In this document: positions 15,645 to 24,085 of the stretch, in pieces | Layout: each line of letters opens with the position of its first letter | How positions within the stretch are numbered: the first letter of the stretch is position 1 | Assembly (NCBI GenBank): GCA_024637315.1 | Contig: JAGXFH010000015.1 | Location: 1 to 32,994 of the forward strand | DNA length: 32,994 nt | Reading direction: 5' to 3' | Source of the DNA: Brevirhabdus sp. | GTDB lineage: Bacteria; Pseudomonadota; Alphaproteobacteria; Rhodobacterales; Rhodobacteraceae | Notes under the pieces: model-generated | Told to the model about the DNA's origin: nothing | What the model saw: the letters and a program-made list of their open reading frames with translations, nothing else | Database searches by the model: none | Position numbers and translations under genes: made by a program

Positions 15645-16679
15645 TCAGCCTTTCAGCCGGGTCCAGATCCTGTTGTAGAGATCGACGGTTTCCTGCGGGC
15701 AGGGCTTGACGAAATCGGGCGTCGGCGCATCGGCCGGCATGACGATCTCTGGCGCGGTCAGCATCTCTGCGTCCATGAACTCTTCACTGCCCTTGATGCC
15801 GTTGGCGTAGCGCGCGAAGTTCGAGATCAGCGCCGCATTCTCGGGCGCCATGATGAAATTCACGAACAGTTTCGCGTTGTCCATGTTCGGCGCGTCGGCC
15901 AGCACGGCGACGTTGTCCATCCAGCCGGTGAACCCCTCGACCGGATAGGCGTATTGCAGCGTCGGACGCTGTTCGCGGGCCCGCATCGCCGCCCCGTTCC
16001 AGTTCTGCGACAGGTCGACATCGCCCGAGGTCAGCTTTTCGATGGTCGAGTAGTCCATCGTCCGCCAGTGCTGCTTGGCTTCGAGCAGCAGGTCGGTCAC
16101 TTCCTTCAGTTCCTCGACATTGCCGTTGCACCGCTCGTAGCCCAGATAGCGCAGGCCGGCGTTGATCACATCGTTCATGTCGTTGAGCATGTTGATCCGG
16201 CCCTGCAGCTCTGCGGGAGGTTCAAAAAGCAGCTTCAACGTGTTGATATCGCCGTCATAAACCTCTGTATCCACGGTAAAGGATGTGGTTCCCCACTGCC
16301 ACGGCACCGAATAGTTGCGGCCCTCGTCCCACCAGACATCGACCCATTTCGGGTCCATGTTGCTGAAGTTCTCCATCTCGTTGGGCTTGATCTCGGCCAG
16401 CAGACCCTCTTGGATCATGATCTTGATCATATAGTCGCCGGGCACGACGATATCATAGCCGGTGCCGCCTTCCTTGACCTTGGCCAGCATCGTTTCATTC
16501 GAGTCGTAGCCGTCGAGCGTCACCTCGACATCGTATTCCGCCTCGAACTTCTCGATCAGCTCGGGGCTGGTGTAGTTGCCCCAGTTGTAGATGTTCAGCT
16601 TGCCTTCGGCCAAGACCGGCGCGGCCAGCGTGAAGGACGCGACTGCGGCCATCCCGAGTGTCAGTGTGGTTCTTTTCAT
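15645..16679 (-). CDS. potD: Polyamine-type ABC transporter substrate-binding protein (PotD/PotF family)
   Basis: A 344-residue periplasmic protein with signal peptide MKRTTLTLGMAAVASFTLAA, probably cleaved after VLA. The mature start EGKLNIYNWGNYTSPELIEK is diagnostic for PotD/PotF. VPGDYMIKIMIQEGLL, VPWQWGTTSFTVD and DLSQNWNGAAMRA are further family segments that build the ligand pocket. ATG 16679-16677 follows a strong GGAGG ribosome site. The gene is downstream of potABC and flanked on both sides by stem-loops, so it may be translated at a higher level than the permease genes. The family binds spermidine, putrescine and other amino compounds. With the adjacent amide hydrolases, a non-polyamine ligand such as an amino-amide is possible. 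Confidence 0.93.
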   Translation of the reverse strand: MKRTTLTLGMAAVASFTLAAPVLAEGKLNIYNWGNYTSPELIEKFEAEYDVEVTLDGYDSNETMLAKVKEGGTGYDIVVPGDYMIKIMIQEGLLAEIKPNEMENFSNMDPKWVDVWWDEGRNYSVPWQWGTTSFTVDTEVYDGDINTLKLLFEPPAELQGRINMLNDMNDVINAGLRYLGYERCNGNVEELKEVTDLLLEAKQHWRTMDYSTIEKLTSGDVDLSQNWNGAAMRAREQRPTLQYAYPVEGFTGWMDNVAVLADAPNMDNAKLFVNFIMAPENAALISNFARYANGIKGSEEFMDAEMLTAPEIVMPADAPTPDFVKPCPQETVDLYNRIWTRLKG

Positions 16680-16708
16680 TGGACTACCTCCGTTTCGGTT
16701 TCACTTGA

Positions 16709-16729
16709 CGGGCCGCGACGTGCGGCCCG
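16709..16729 (-). other. Perfect 8-bp stem-loop between potC and potD
   Basis: CGGGCCGC (16709-16716) and GCGGCCCG (16722-16729) are exact complements around GACGT. The hairpin lies in the 55-bp potC-potD gap, ahead of the potD ribosome site, with no T-run. It could block 3'-to-5' decay of potABC mRNA or mark a processing site. Confidence 0.6.
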
Positions 16730-16734
16730 CCGCC

Positions 16735-17592
16735 TTACTTTCGTTTGCGCGTGATCCAGAACAGCAGGATCACGAAGAACAGCGACAGCCCCAGCAGCAG
16801 CGTCGAAACCGCGTTGATCTCGGGCGTTATGCCGCGCCGGATCTGGCCGAGGATGAAGATCGGCAGCGTGGTCTCGCCGGGTCCGGCGACCAGCAGCGAG
16901 ATGATGATGTCGTCTAGCGAGACGACGAAGGCCAGCATGGCGCCCGCGAAGACGCCGGGCATCAGCAGGGGCAAGGTGATGCGGCGGAAGACCTGATAGG
17001 GCGTGGCGTAAAGATCGGCGCCCGCCTGTTCCATCGTCAGGTCCATGTCTTCGAGGCGGGCGCGGATCGGCATGTAGGCGAAGGGGATGCAGAAGACCGT
17101 GTGGGCCAGCATCAGGTAACCGATCCCGTTCACCCCGGTGGCCTTCTTGATGATCGTGAAAAGCGCCAATGTCGAAACCGCGGTGACGATTTCAGGCACC
17201 ATCAGCGGCTGGTTGATGATCGCATAAGCCAGCGTCTGCCCCTTGTAGGCCCGGACCCGCGTGGTCGCCAGCGCGGCAAGCGTGGCGAAGATGGTCGCAA
17301 AGAACGTGGCCACCGAGGCCACCTGCAACGAGATGACGGTCGCGTTGCGGATCCCCTTGTTCTGGAACGCCTCGCCGTACCAGCGCAGGCTGAACTCGGT
17401 CCAGCGCACGACCGAGCGGTTGTCGTTGAACGAGAACACGATCAGCACGACGATCGGGGAGTAGAGAAAGACGATGCAGCCCCAGGCCATCGCGTTGAAG
17501 CCGGGTTGCCGGCGCAGGTCGGTCATCCGCCGCGCCTTGCGCGCGGATGGCGCGGCAACGGGCTTGGTGCGCGACGCGGTCAGATCAGCCAT
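16735..17592 (-). CDS. potC: Polyamine-type ABC transporter permease (PotC family)
   Basis: A 285-residue inner-membrane permease. A basic N-terminal tail precedes about six transmembrane helices, the first being WGCIVFLYSPIVVLIVFSFN, which is characteristic of PotC/PotI. The coupling loop contains QAGADLYATPYQVFRRITLP, the EAA-type contact with PotA. The C-terminal helix ends in ITRKRK. I choose ATG 17592-17590 because it overlaps the potB stop by 8 bases (ATGGCTGA), a standard coupling arrangement. The frame is open to 17625 only inside potB. It works with PotB as the heterodimeric channel. Confidence 0.93.
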   Translation of the reverse strand: MADLTASRTKPVAAPSARKARRMTDLRRQPGFNAMAWGCIVFLYSPIVVLIVFSFNDNRSVVRWTEFSLRWYGEAFQNKGIRNATVISLQVASVATFFATIFATLAALATTRVRAYKGQTLAYAIINQPLMVPEIVTAVSTLALFTIIKKATGVNGIGYLMLAHTVFCIPFAYMPIRARLEDMDLTMEQAGADLYATPYQVFRRITLPLLMPGVFAGAMLAFVVSLDDIIISLLVAGPGETTLPIFILGQIRRGITPEINAVSTLLLGLSLFFVILLFWITRKRK

Positions 17593-18531
17593 GCCGCACC
17601 CCCGCCTTGCCGGCGTTGCGGACATAGATCAGCAGCGCGGCCATCACCACGACCATCAGGATCAGCGCCGCGGCAGAGCCGAACGGCCAGTTGCGCGACG
17701 ATCCGAATTGCAGCGCGATCAGGTTGCCGATCATCAGCTTCTTGCCGCCGCCCAAAAGCTCTGGCGTGATGTAGGCGCCCAGACCGGGGATGAAGACCAG
17801 GATGCAGCCGGCGATGATGCCGGGCCTGGCGGCCGGAATGATGATCCGCCTGAGAACCTGGAACCGGGTCGCATAGAGGTCGTAGGCCGCCTCGACCAGC
17901 CGGAAATCCAGTTTCTCCAGCGAGGCGTAGAGCGGCAGCACCATGAAGGGCAGGTAGCTGTAGATCAGCCCCATGAACACCGCACCATCGGTGTAGAGCA
18001 TGCCGAAGGGTCGGTCGATCAGGCCGATCTGCATCAGGCTGACGTTGATGATGCCCTCGTCGCGGATGATCAGCAACACCGCGTAGGTCCGGATCAGCAG
18101 GTTGGTCCAGAACGGCAGCGTGATCAGGAACAGCCAGATGTTGCGCTGTTCAGGCGGTTTGGAGGCGATGAAATAGGCGGTCGGAAAACCGATGATCAGC
18201 GCACCGATCGTCGCGACCAGTGCAAGGCCGATGGATCGCCCGAAGATGTTGAGGTATGTCGTTGAAAACGCGAGCGTATCGTCGAATATGTCCCGCTCGA
18301 ACAGGAACTGGGTATAGGCATTTGTCGAGAATTCCCAGGTGACCCCGCCATAGGTGCCGGGGCTGAGGAAGGAATAGATCAGCGTGATGACCAGGGGAAA
18401 GAGGCCGAACAGGCCGATGGTCAGAAGCGCGGGCGCCAGAAGCAGCCAGCGCCGCCGCCGGGCCCGCGCGTCGCTTTGGGCCTGGGCCAGCCCGTCAGCC
18501 GGCGCGGCGGCGATATCGGGTTGCGCGGCCA

Positions 18532-18532
<1 letters not shown>
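17585..18532 (-). CDS. potB: Polyamine-type ABC transporter permease (PotB family)
   Basis: A 315-residue permease with an Ala-rich cytoplasmic tail, then about six helices beginning RRWLLLAPALLTIGLFGLFP. The family segments ITLPFWTNLLIRTYAVLLI and IYSYLPFMVLPLYASLEKLD are clear, and the coupling loop is EAAYDLYATRFQVLRRIIIP. Its start overlaps the potA stop by one base (TGATG), and its end overlaps potC. Together with PotA, PotC and PotD it forms an importer for cationic or amino-group-bearing solutes. Confidence 0.94.
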
Positions 18533-19653
<1,121 letters not shown>

Positions 19654-19706
19654 GGGCAATTCCCCCTGTGGCGGGTCCGGCTGGCGGGCCTCTTGTCGTT
19701 GCACCG

Positions 19707-19753
19707 ATCCTAGGGCGGGCGAGACCTGTCGGTCTATACCCCCGCGGGGATAG
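19707..19753 (-). promoter_or_regulatory. potA promoter region with LuxR-type palindrome (site 1)
   Basis: CTATACCCCCGCGGGGATAG (19734-19753) has a perfect 10-bp core CCCCGCGGGG (19740-19749) and outer CTAT/ATAG arms. It overlaps the luxR stop codon. A TAGGAT -10-like box lies on the minus strand at 19712-19707. That would put the palindrome centre near -44, the usual place for an activator that replaces a -35 box. The same string with two central bases changed recurs at 20591-20605. Confidence 0.55.
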
Positions 19754-20570
19754 CGCCGGCCCCGCCCCTGTCCCGATCGGCCAAAGCCCGCAGGAACAAA
19801 GCGAAAAGCTCCGATTGCGATGAAATCTTCAGCTTTCGGTAAATGTTCTTGCGGTGGATCTTGACCGTGCCCGGAGCGATCCCGGTGGCCATCGCGATCG
19901 ATTTCGACGAATGACCCTTGAGCACGAGAATCGCGATCTCGCGTTCCCGGTCCGTCAGGGCGTCGGCGCCGAATCGCGCCATCGCCTGATCTATCTCGTT
20001 GCCCACGGCGACCTCGGGTCCCGGAACGGCATAGGCATCGTCAGCGAAGTGACGACGATTCATCGCGGCAAAAACCGGCAAGATGCGGCGGAAGCCGCGG
20101 ACATCGCGGGCAGAGAACCTCGGCTGTCCGTCAAGCCGCCCGATCGAGTAGAACAGGTGTTTGCCGCTCGGCAGGTCGATCAGGAAGGCGGCCTCGTCCT
20201 CCAGCCGGATGGAGTTGTAATATTCCCGCGAATAAGTCGATTGTGAAAACCGGTCGGGTGCGACATCGCTCAGATGCAGGAAGGCGCAGGGCCTCGATGC
20301 GCGATAGGCGGTATAGAAGGGATCAAGCAGATAGGCCCCATCAAGATAACGGTCGATCACCGCAGAGCGGCGTTCGACGCGGACATTGTCATAGATGTGC
20401 AGCGGCGGCCGCGTGCCATCGAGAAGGGTCAGAAAGCAGCCCGGAAACGGCGCGACGGCCCGAAGGTAATCGGTCGCGCGCGGCACGAAATCCGCAGTGC
20501 CGATGGCGCCGATTGCCTGGGCCAGCGCGATCTCTTCTGCACAGTCCGTCATGGTTTTTGCGTCGTACAT
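19734..20570 (-). CDS. LuxR-family transcriptional regulator
   Basis: A 278-residue regulator with a C-terminal LuxR/NarL-type helix-turn-helix (about residues 203-262): [20 protein letters not shown], then [20 protein letters not shown]. There is no receiver domain. The N-terminal 190 residues ([40 protein letters not shown]) form a sensor region I do not recognise. It is not an obvious acyl-homoserine-lactone domain. It sits directly upstream of potABCD on the same strand and is divergent from an amidohydrolase gene, with matching palindromes at both intergenic sites, so it is likely their regulator and self-regulated. The start may be ATG 20570 or ATG 20552; neither has a good ribosome site, and a leaderless message is possible for the second. 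Confidence 0.9.
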   Translation of the reverse strand: MYDAKTMTDCAEEIALAQAIGAIGTADFVPRATDYLRAVAPFPGCFLTLLDGTRPPLHIYDNVRVERRSAVIDRYLDGAYLLDPFYTAYRASRPCAFLHLSDVAPDRFSQSTYSREYYNSIRLEDEAAFLIDLPSGKHLFYSIGRLDGQPRFSARDVRGFRRILPVFAAMNRRHFADDAYAVPGPEVAVGNEIDQAMARFGADALTDREREIAILVLKGHSSKSIAMATGIAPGTVKIHRKNIYRKLKISSQSELFALFLRALADRDRGGAGAIPAGV

Positions 20571-20590
20571 CGGCCCGCAACTACGTTTGC

Positions 20591-20606
20591 ACCCCCAAGG
20601 GGATAT
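20591..20606 (+). promoter_or_regulatory. LuxR-type palindrome between luxR and amidohydrolase (site 2)
   Basis: ACCCCCAAGGGGATA (20591-20605) matches site 1 (ACCCCCGCGGGGATA, 19738-19752) at 13 of 15 positions, with identical spacing. Its centre is about 82 bases before the amidohydrolase ATG, similar to the roughly 91 bases at potA, and only about 27 bases before the first possible luxR start. Activation of the amidohydrolase gene and repression of luxR would fit. Confidence 0.55.
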
Positions 20607-20679
20607 TTACCTCCCCCTGCCCTTGCAGTCATCCTAGGCATGCGCAGGCGCGTTGAACAGCGGTCAAATGGGGACAGGC

Positions 20680-22350
20680 ATGACGGACAGAGTTGACTTG
20701 ATCGTGGTGAACGGGCGCGTGCTGACGATGGACGAGGCGCGCCCGCGTGCCGAGGCGGTCGCCATTGGCGGCGGCGTCATTCGCGCGGTCGGCACCAGCG
20801 CCGAAATCCGCGCCATGGCCGGACCCGCGACGCGGATCGTCGATGCCGGCGGCGGGTCGGTTCTGCCCGGCTTCATCGACAGCCATGTGCATCTGTTCCA
20901 GGGCGCCGCGGCGCTGGATTTCCTGCCGCTCGACAGCGTGCGCGGCGCCGACGCGCTGCGCCGCGCCGTACTGGATTACGCCGATGCGCGACCGGACGAA
21001 CCGCTGATCCTGGGGACCGGCACGAGCTACGGTCTGATCGACGGGCGCAACCCGACGCGCCACGACATCGATGCGATCCTTGCCGACCGGCCGGTCGCGC
21101 TGATGGCGCCGGATATCCACACCCTCTGGGCGAATACCAAGGCGCTGCAGGTCTGCGGACTGTTGCACGGCGCCGAGATGCCCGAGGGCAGTTCGGTCGT
21201 GATGGGAACGGACGGGCTGGCGACGGGTGAGTTGCTGGAGACCGGCGCGATGGGCCCCGTCCTGCGGCTGTCGCGCACCGGCGGGCGGGACATGCTGGGC
21301 TATGTCACCGGGGCCGACCCGGTGCCCGCCGCAACCGCCGCAGAGCGGGCCGCCGACAAGGCGCTGCTGGCCCGCGGGCTGGCCCATGCGGCGGCGCGAG
21401 GCATCACCACGATGCACAACATGGATGGCAATTTCTACCAGCTCGAGCTTCTGGATGAGCTGCGCGCCGAGGGCGGGTTGCAGTGCCGGATGGAGGTGCC
21501 GTTTCACCTCAAGAACTTCGACCCGCTCGACCGGCTGCAAGAAGCGGTCGAGATGCGGCGGCGCCATGATGACGACTGGCTCTGGTCGGGACGGGTCAAG
21601 ATGTTCATGGACGGGGTGGTGGAATCGCGCACCGCACTGATGCTGCGCCCCTACCCCGACGCGCCGACCACCGGCCAAGCCGTGTTCGAGCCCGCCCATT
21701 TCAACCAGGCCTGCATCCGTGCCGATGCGCTGGGGCTGCAACTGTCGACCCATGCGATCGGCGATCTGGCCGTGCGCCGCACGCTGGATGGCTATGCGGC
21801 GGCGCGCACCGCGAACGGTCCGCGCGACTCGCGCCACCGGATCGAACATATCGAGACGATCCATGCCGATGACCTGCCGCGGATCGCCGACCTCGGGGCC
21901 GTCGCCTCGATGCAGCCGCGCCACGCGGCATTCGGCGGCTGGTTCGATCCGCCGGAACCGGGCACCGCGTTTCACGCCGACCAGCAGCCCCTGGCCTATC
22001 CCTGGCGTGCGATCCGCGACAGCGGTGCGCGGCTGGTCTTCTCGACCGACTGGCCGGTGGTTCCGGTGGACGTCTTGCCGAACGTCCAGGCGGCCGTCGC
22101 GCCGCTCGATCTTGGCCCCGGCTGGGCGGATCAGGGCCAGTCGCTGATCGAAGCGCTGGGGTCCTACACCCGTGACAATGCCTGGGTGGCGTTCCGCGAG
22201 GATCGGATGGGACGCTTGCGGCCGGGCATGCTGGCCGATGTCGTCGTGCTGGACGCCGATCTAGAGGCGGTCGCACCGGCCGGGATCGGCCGGGTCCGGC
22301 CGGTGACGACGATCTGCGGCGGGCGGATCACGTTTGAAGCCCCGGTCTAG
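20680..22350 (+). CDS. Amidohydrolase-superfamily protein, YtcJ/NfdA-like (Amidohydro_3)
   Basis: A 556-residue metal-dependent hydrolase. The N-terminal beta-sandwich (VDLIVVNGRVLTMDEARPRA) leads into a TIM barrel with the metal motif D67-S-H69-V-H71 (GFIDSHVHLFQG). Later segments are HAIGDLAVRRTLDGY, HRIEHIETIH and FSTDWPVVPVDVLPNVQAAV, all characteristic of the YtcJ group. Characterised relatives deformylate N-substituted formamides, so a small amide is a reasonable substrate class. TTG 20653 and ATG 20668 are alternative starts, but ATG 20680 has a GGGGA site six bases upstream. It is divergent from luxR and probably under its control. Its stop overlaps the stop of the convergent DapA-family gene in a shared CTAG. 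Confidence 0.9.
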   Translation: MTDRVDLIVVNGRVLTMDEARPRAEAVAIGGGVIRAVGTSAEIRAMAGPATRIVDAGGGSVLPGFIDSHVHLFQGAAALDFLPLDSVRGADALRRAVLDYADARPDEPLILGTGTSYGLIDGRNPTRHDIDAILADRPVALMAPDIHTLWANTKALQVCGLLHGAEMPEGSSVVMGTDGLATGELLETGAMGPVLRLSRTGGRDMLGYVTGADPVPAATAAERAADKALLARGLAHAAARGITTMHNMDGNFYQLELLDELRAEGGLQCRMEVPFHLKNFDPLDRLQEAVEMRRRHDDDWLWSGRVKMFMDGVVESRTALMLRPYPDAPTTGQAVFEPAHFNQACIRADALGLQLSTHAIGDLAVRRTLDGYAAARTANGPRDSRHRIEHIETIHADDLPRIADLGAVASMQPRHAAFGGWFDPPEPGTAFHADQQPLAYPWRAIRDSGARLVFSTDWPVVPVDVLPNVQAAVAPLDLGPGWADQGQSLIEALGSYTRDNAWVAFREDRMGRLRPGMLADVVVLDADLEAVAPAGIGRVRPVTTICGGRITFEAPV

Positions 22351-23270
22351 GCCAATTCCGCCAACCGCCGCTCTTGCCGCGCGATCAGCCGGTCAACCTC
22401 GGCCCGCCCGAGCGCCGACAGGGGCGCGCCGGGTTTCCGCATCGCCGCGTCCGCGATCACGCCGCGCCTGGCCAGAACGTATTTGCGAACCGCCAGCCCC
22501 AATCCGGGCTGCTGCTCGAACCGGGCAAGCGGAAGGTAGGCATCGAACAGGTCATGCGCGCGGTCGGCATCGCCCTTGGCATGGGCGGCGACGACCGAGA
22601 CCATCATCTCGGGATAGGCAAAGCCGGTCATCGCGCCATCCGCGCCACGCTCCATCTCTTCGGGCAGGAACACGCCGCCATTGCCGCACAGGATCGAGAT
22701 CCGGCGCGGCAGGGCGCCGGGTTCGCGTAGCGCGCTGATCTTTTCCAGCCCCGGCCAGTCCTCATGCTTGAGGCAGACACAGGTCGGGACGCTTTCGACG
22801 ATCCGCCGGATTACCGGAACCGCGATCTGCACACCTGTCGCAAGCGGGAAATCCTGCAGCACGAAGGGCGTTTCGCCGATGGCATCGGCGGCCTGCTGGA
22901 AGTAGCCAACGATCTGGTCGTCGGTGCGCAGGTTGCCCGGCGGCGCGATCATCACCGCCGCGGCGCCATCGTCCATGACGCGGGCGGTCAGGGTCTGAAC
23001 CTGCGCGAATCCCGGCGCCGATACCCCGACAACAACCGGCACCCGGCCCGCGACGCGTTTCAGGATGCGCCGCACCACTTCTGCGGACTCCTCGGGCGTC
23101 AGCTTGGGCGCTTCGCCCATGATCCCCAGAACCGTCAGCCCGGTCGCGCCCGCCTGAAGGTAGAAGTCGACCATCCGGTCGGTGCTTTCGAGATCCAGCG
23201 CGCCATCGGCCTTGAACGGCGTCACCGCGATCACATAGACCCCCTTGGCGTCTTCGGTCAGTCTGGTCAT
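22347..23270 (-). CDS. DapA-family (dihydrodipicolinate synthase / N-acetylneuraminate lyase superfamily) protein
   Basis: A 307-residue TIM-barrel aldolase/lyase of class I. The Schiff-base lysine is K168 (in CVCLKHEDWPG) and the substrate-carboxylate loop is GIMGEAPKL (residues 49-57) in place of GTTGE. The usual catalytic tyrosine motif YNxP is replaced by Q139-D-F-P142 (in FVLQDFPLATG), so it is unlikely to make dihydrodipicolinate. It probably belongs to a catabolic 2-keto-acid aldolase/dehydratase branch. ATG 23270-23268 overlaps the racemase stop (ATGA), so the two are translated together. The frame is open upstream inside the racemase gene. The substrate is unknown. Confidence 0.88.
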   Translation of the reverse strand: MTRLTEDAKGVYVIAVTPFKADGALDLESTDRMVDFYLQAGATGLTVLGIMGEAPKLTPEESAEVVRRILKRVAGRVPVVVGVSAPGFAQVQTLTARVMDDGAAAVMIAPPGNLRTDDQIVGYFQQAADAIGETPFVLQDFPLATGVQIAVPVIRRIVESVPTCVCLKHEDWPGLEKISALREPGALPRRISILCGNGGVFLPEEMERGADGAMTGFAYPEMMVSVVAAHAKGDADRAHDLFDAYLPLARFEQQPGLGLAVRKYVLARRGVIADAAMRKPGAPLSALGRAEVDRLIARQERRLAELA

Positions 23271-24004
23271 GTCGTCCTCTCCCGTGTTGCGGCCAGCGCC
23301 ACCTGTCCGATTGCCATTGCGGTGGCCGCCTGACAAGGGTCGATCACCGGGCGGCCAAGTTTCGCCTCCAGATCGGCGCGATAGGCCGCCAGCCCGGCGC
23401 AGCCCAGGATCAGCACATCCGCGCCGTCCTGATCGCGCAGCGCCGCACCGACAGCGCAGAGCCGGTCGAAGGTCCGGTCCTGCAGGGTCAGTTCTGCGAC
23501 CCCCAGTTCCAGCGCCCGGTCGCCCGCCAGCCGGTCCATCACCCCCATCGCGCCCAGGTAGCGCATGTGGCGCGGGATCGATCCGGACAGGATCGACAGG
23601 ATCGCGAACCGCTGGCCAAGCGTCAGCGCCGTCAGCACGGCGCTTTCGGCGATACCCAGCACCGGGCGGCTCGATTGTTCGCGCAAGGCGGCCAGTCCGG
23701 GGTCGGAGAAACAGGCAATGACAAAGGCCGAGGCCTGTGCCTCGAGCCTCGCGCAATGCGCCAGGAGAGGTGCCGCGACACCGTCGACATGGGCTTGCGT
23801 CTCGATGCCCGGCGGACCTTCGGCAAGCGTGCGGCATTCGATCGCGACGCGGCTGTGCTGCCGCATCGGGTCAATGGCGCGGTCGATGCCGTCGGTGACG
23901 ATCTGGCTGGAATTCGGATTGACGACAAAGATTGTGATGGCACGCCCCCCCTTTTTTCGGTTTTTCGCCTGCAACCGGGTTAGCCGGTTCGCGAGGGCTT
24001 GCAC
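23267..24004 (-). CDS. Asp/Glu/hydantoin racemase family protein (HyuE-like)
   Basis: Up to 245 residues. The body begins TIFVVNPNSSQIVTDGID, the standard start of hydantoin/aspartate-type racemases. The two catalytic cysteines of this cofactor-independent family are present as C98 (FVIACFSDPG) and C202 (LILGCAGLAAY). Hydantoin racemases interconvert the 5-substituted hydantoin enantiomers so that a stereospecific hydantoinase can use both. The divergent hydantoinase gene next door fits. The only in-frame starts are GTG 24004 and TTG 23974, both upstream of an unusual A6G7 tract, and neither has a good ribosome site, so the true N-terminus is uncertain. Arylmalonate decarboxylase-like activity is a less likely alternative. 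Confidence 0.82.
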   Translation of the reverse strand: MQALANRLTRLQAKNRKKGGRAITIFVVNPNSSQIVTDGIDRAIDPMRQHSRVAIECRTLAEGPPGIETQAHVDGVAAPLLAHCARLEAQASAFVIACFSDPGLAALREQSSRPVLGIAESAVLTALTLGQRFAILSILSGSIPRHMRYLGAMGVMDRLAGDRALELGVAELTLQDRTFDRLCAVGAALRDQDGADVLILGCAGLAAYRADLEAKLGRPVIDPCQAATAMAIGQVALAATRERTT

Positions 24005-24022
24005 AGCCCCGGCCTTGCGACA

Positions 24023-24072
24023 CGAAAGGGCTTTCGCATCCCGGCTGGTGCCTTAGACTTGCCAAAGGCAAG
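24023..24072 (+). promoter_or_regulatory. Two inverted repeats in racemase-hydantoinase divergent spacer
   Basis: CGAAAG-GG-CTTTCG (24023-24036) is a candidate operator. CTTGCC-AAA-GGCAAG (24058-24072) is a perfect hairpin whose right arm overlaps the AAGGA ribosome site (24070-24074) of the hydantoinase gene. The second could mask translation initiation. Confidence 0.4.
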
Positions 24073-24085
24073 GACGAAAGACCCG

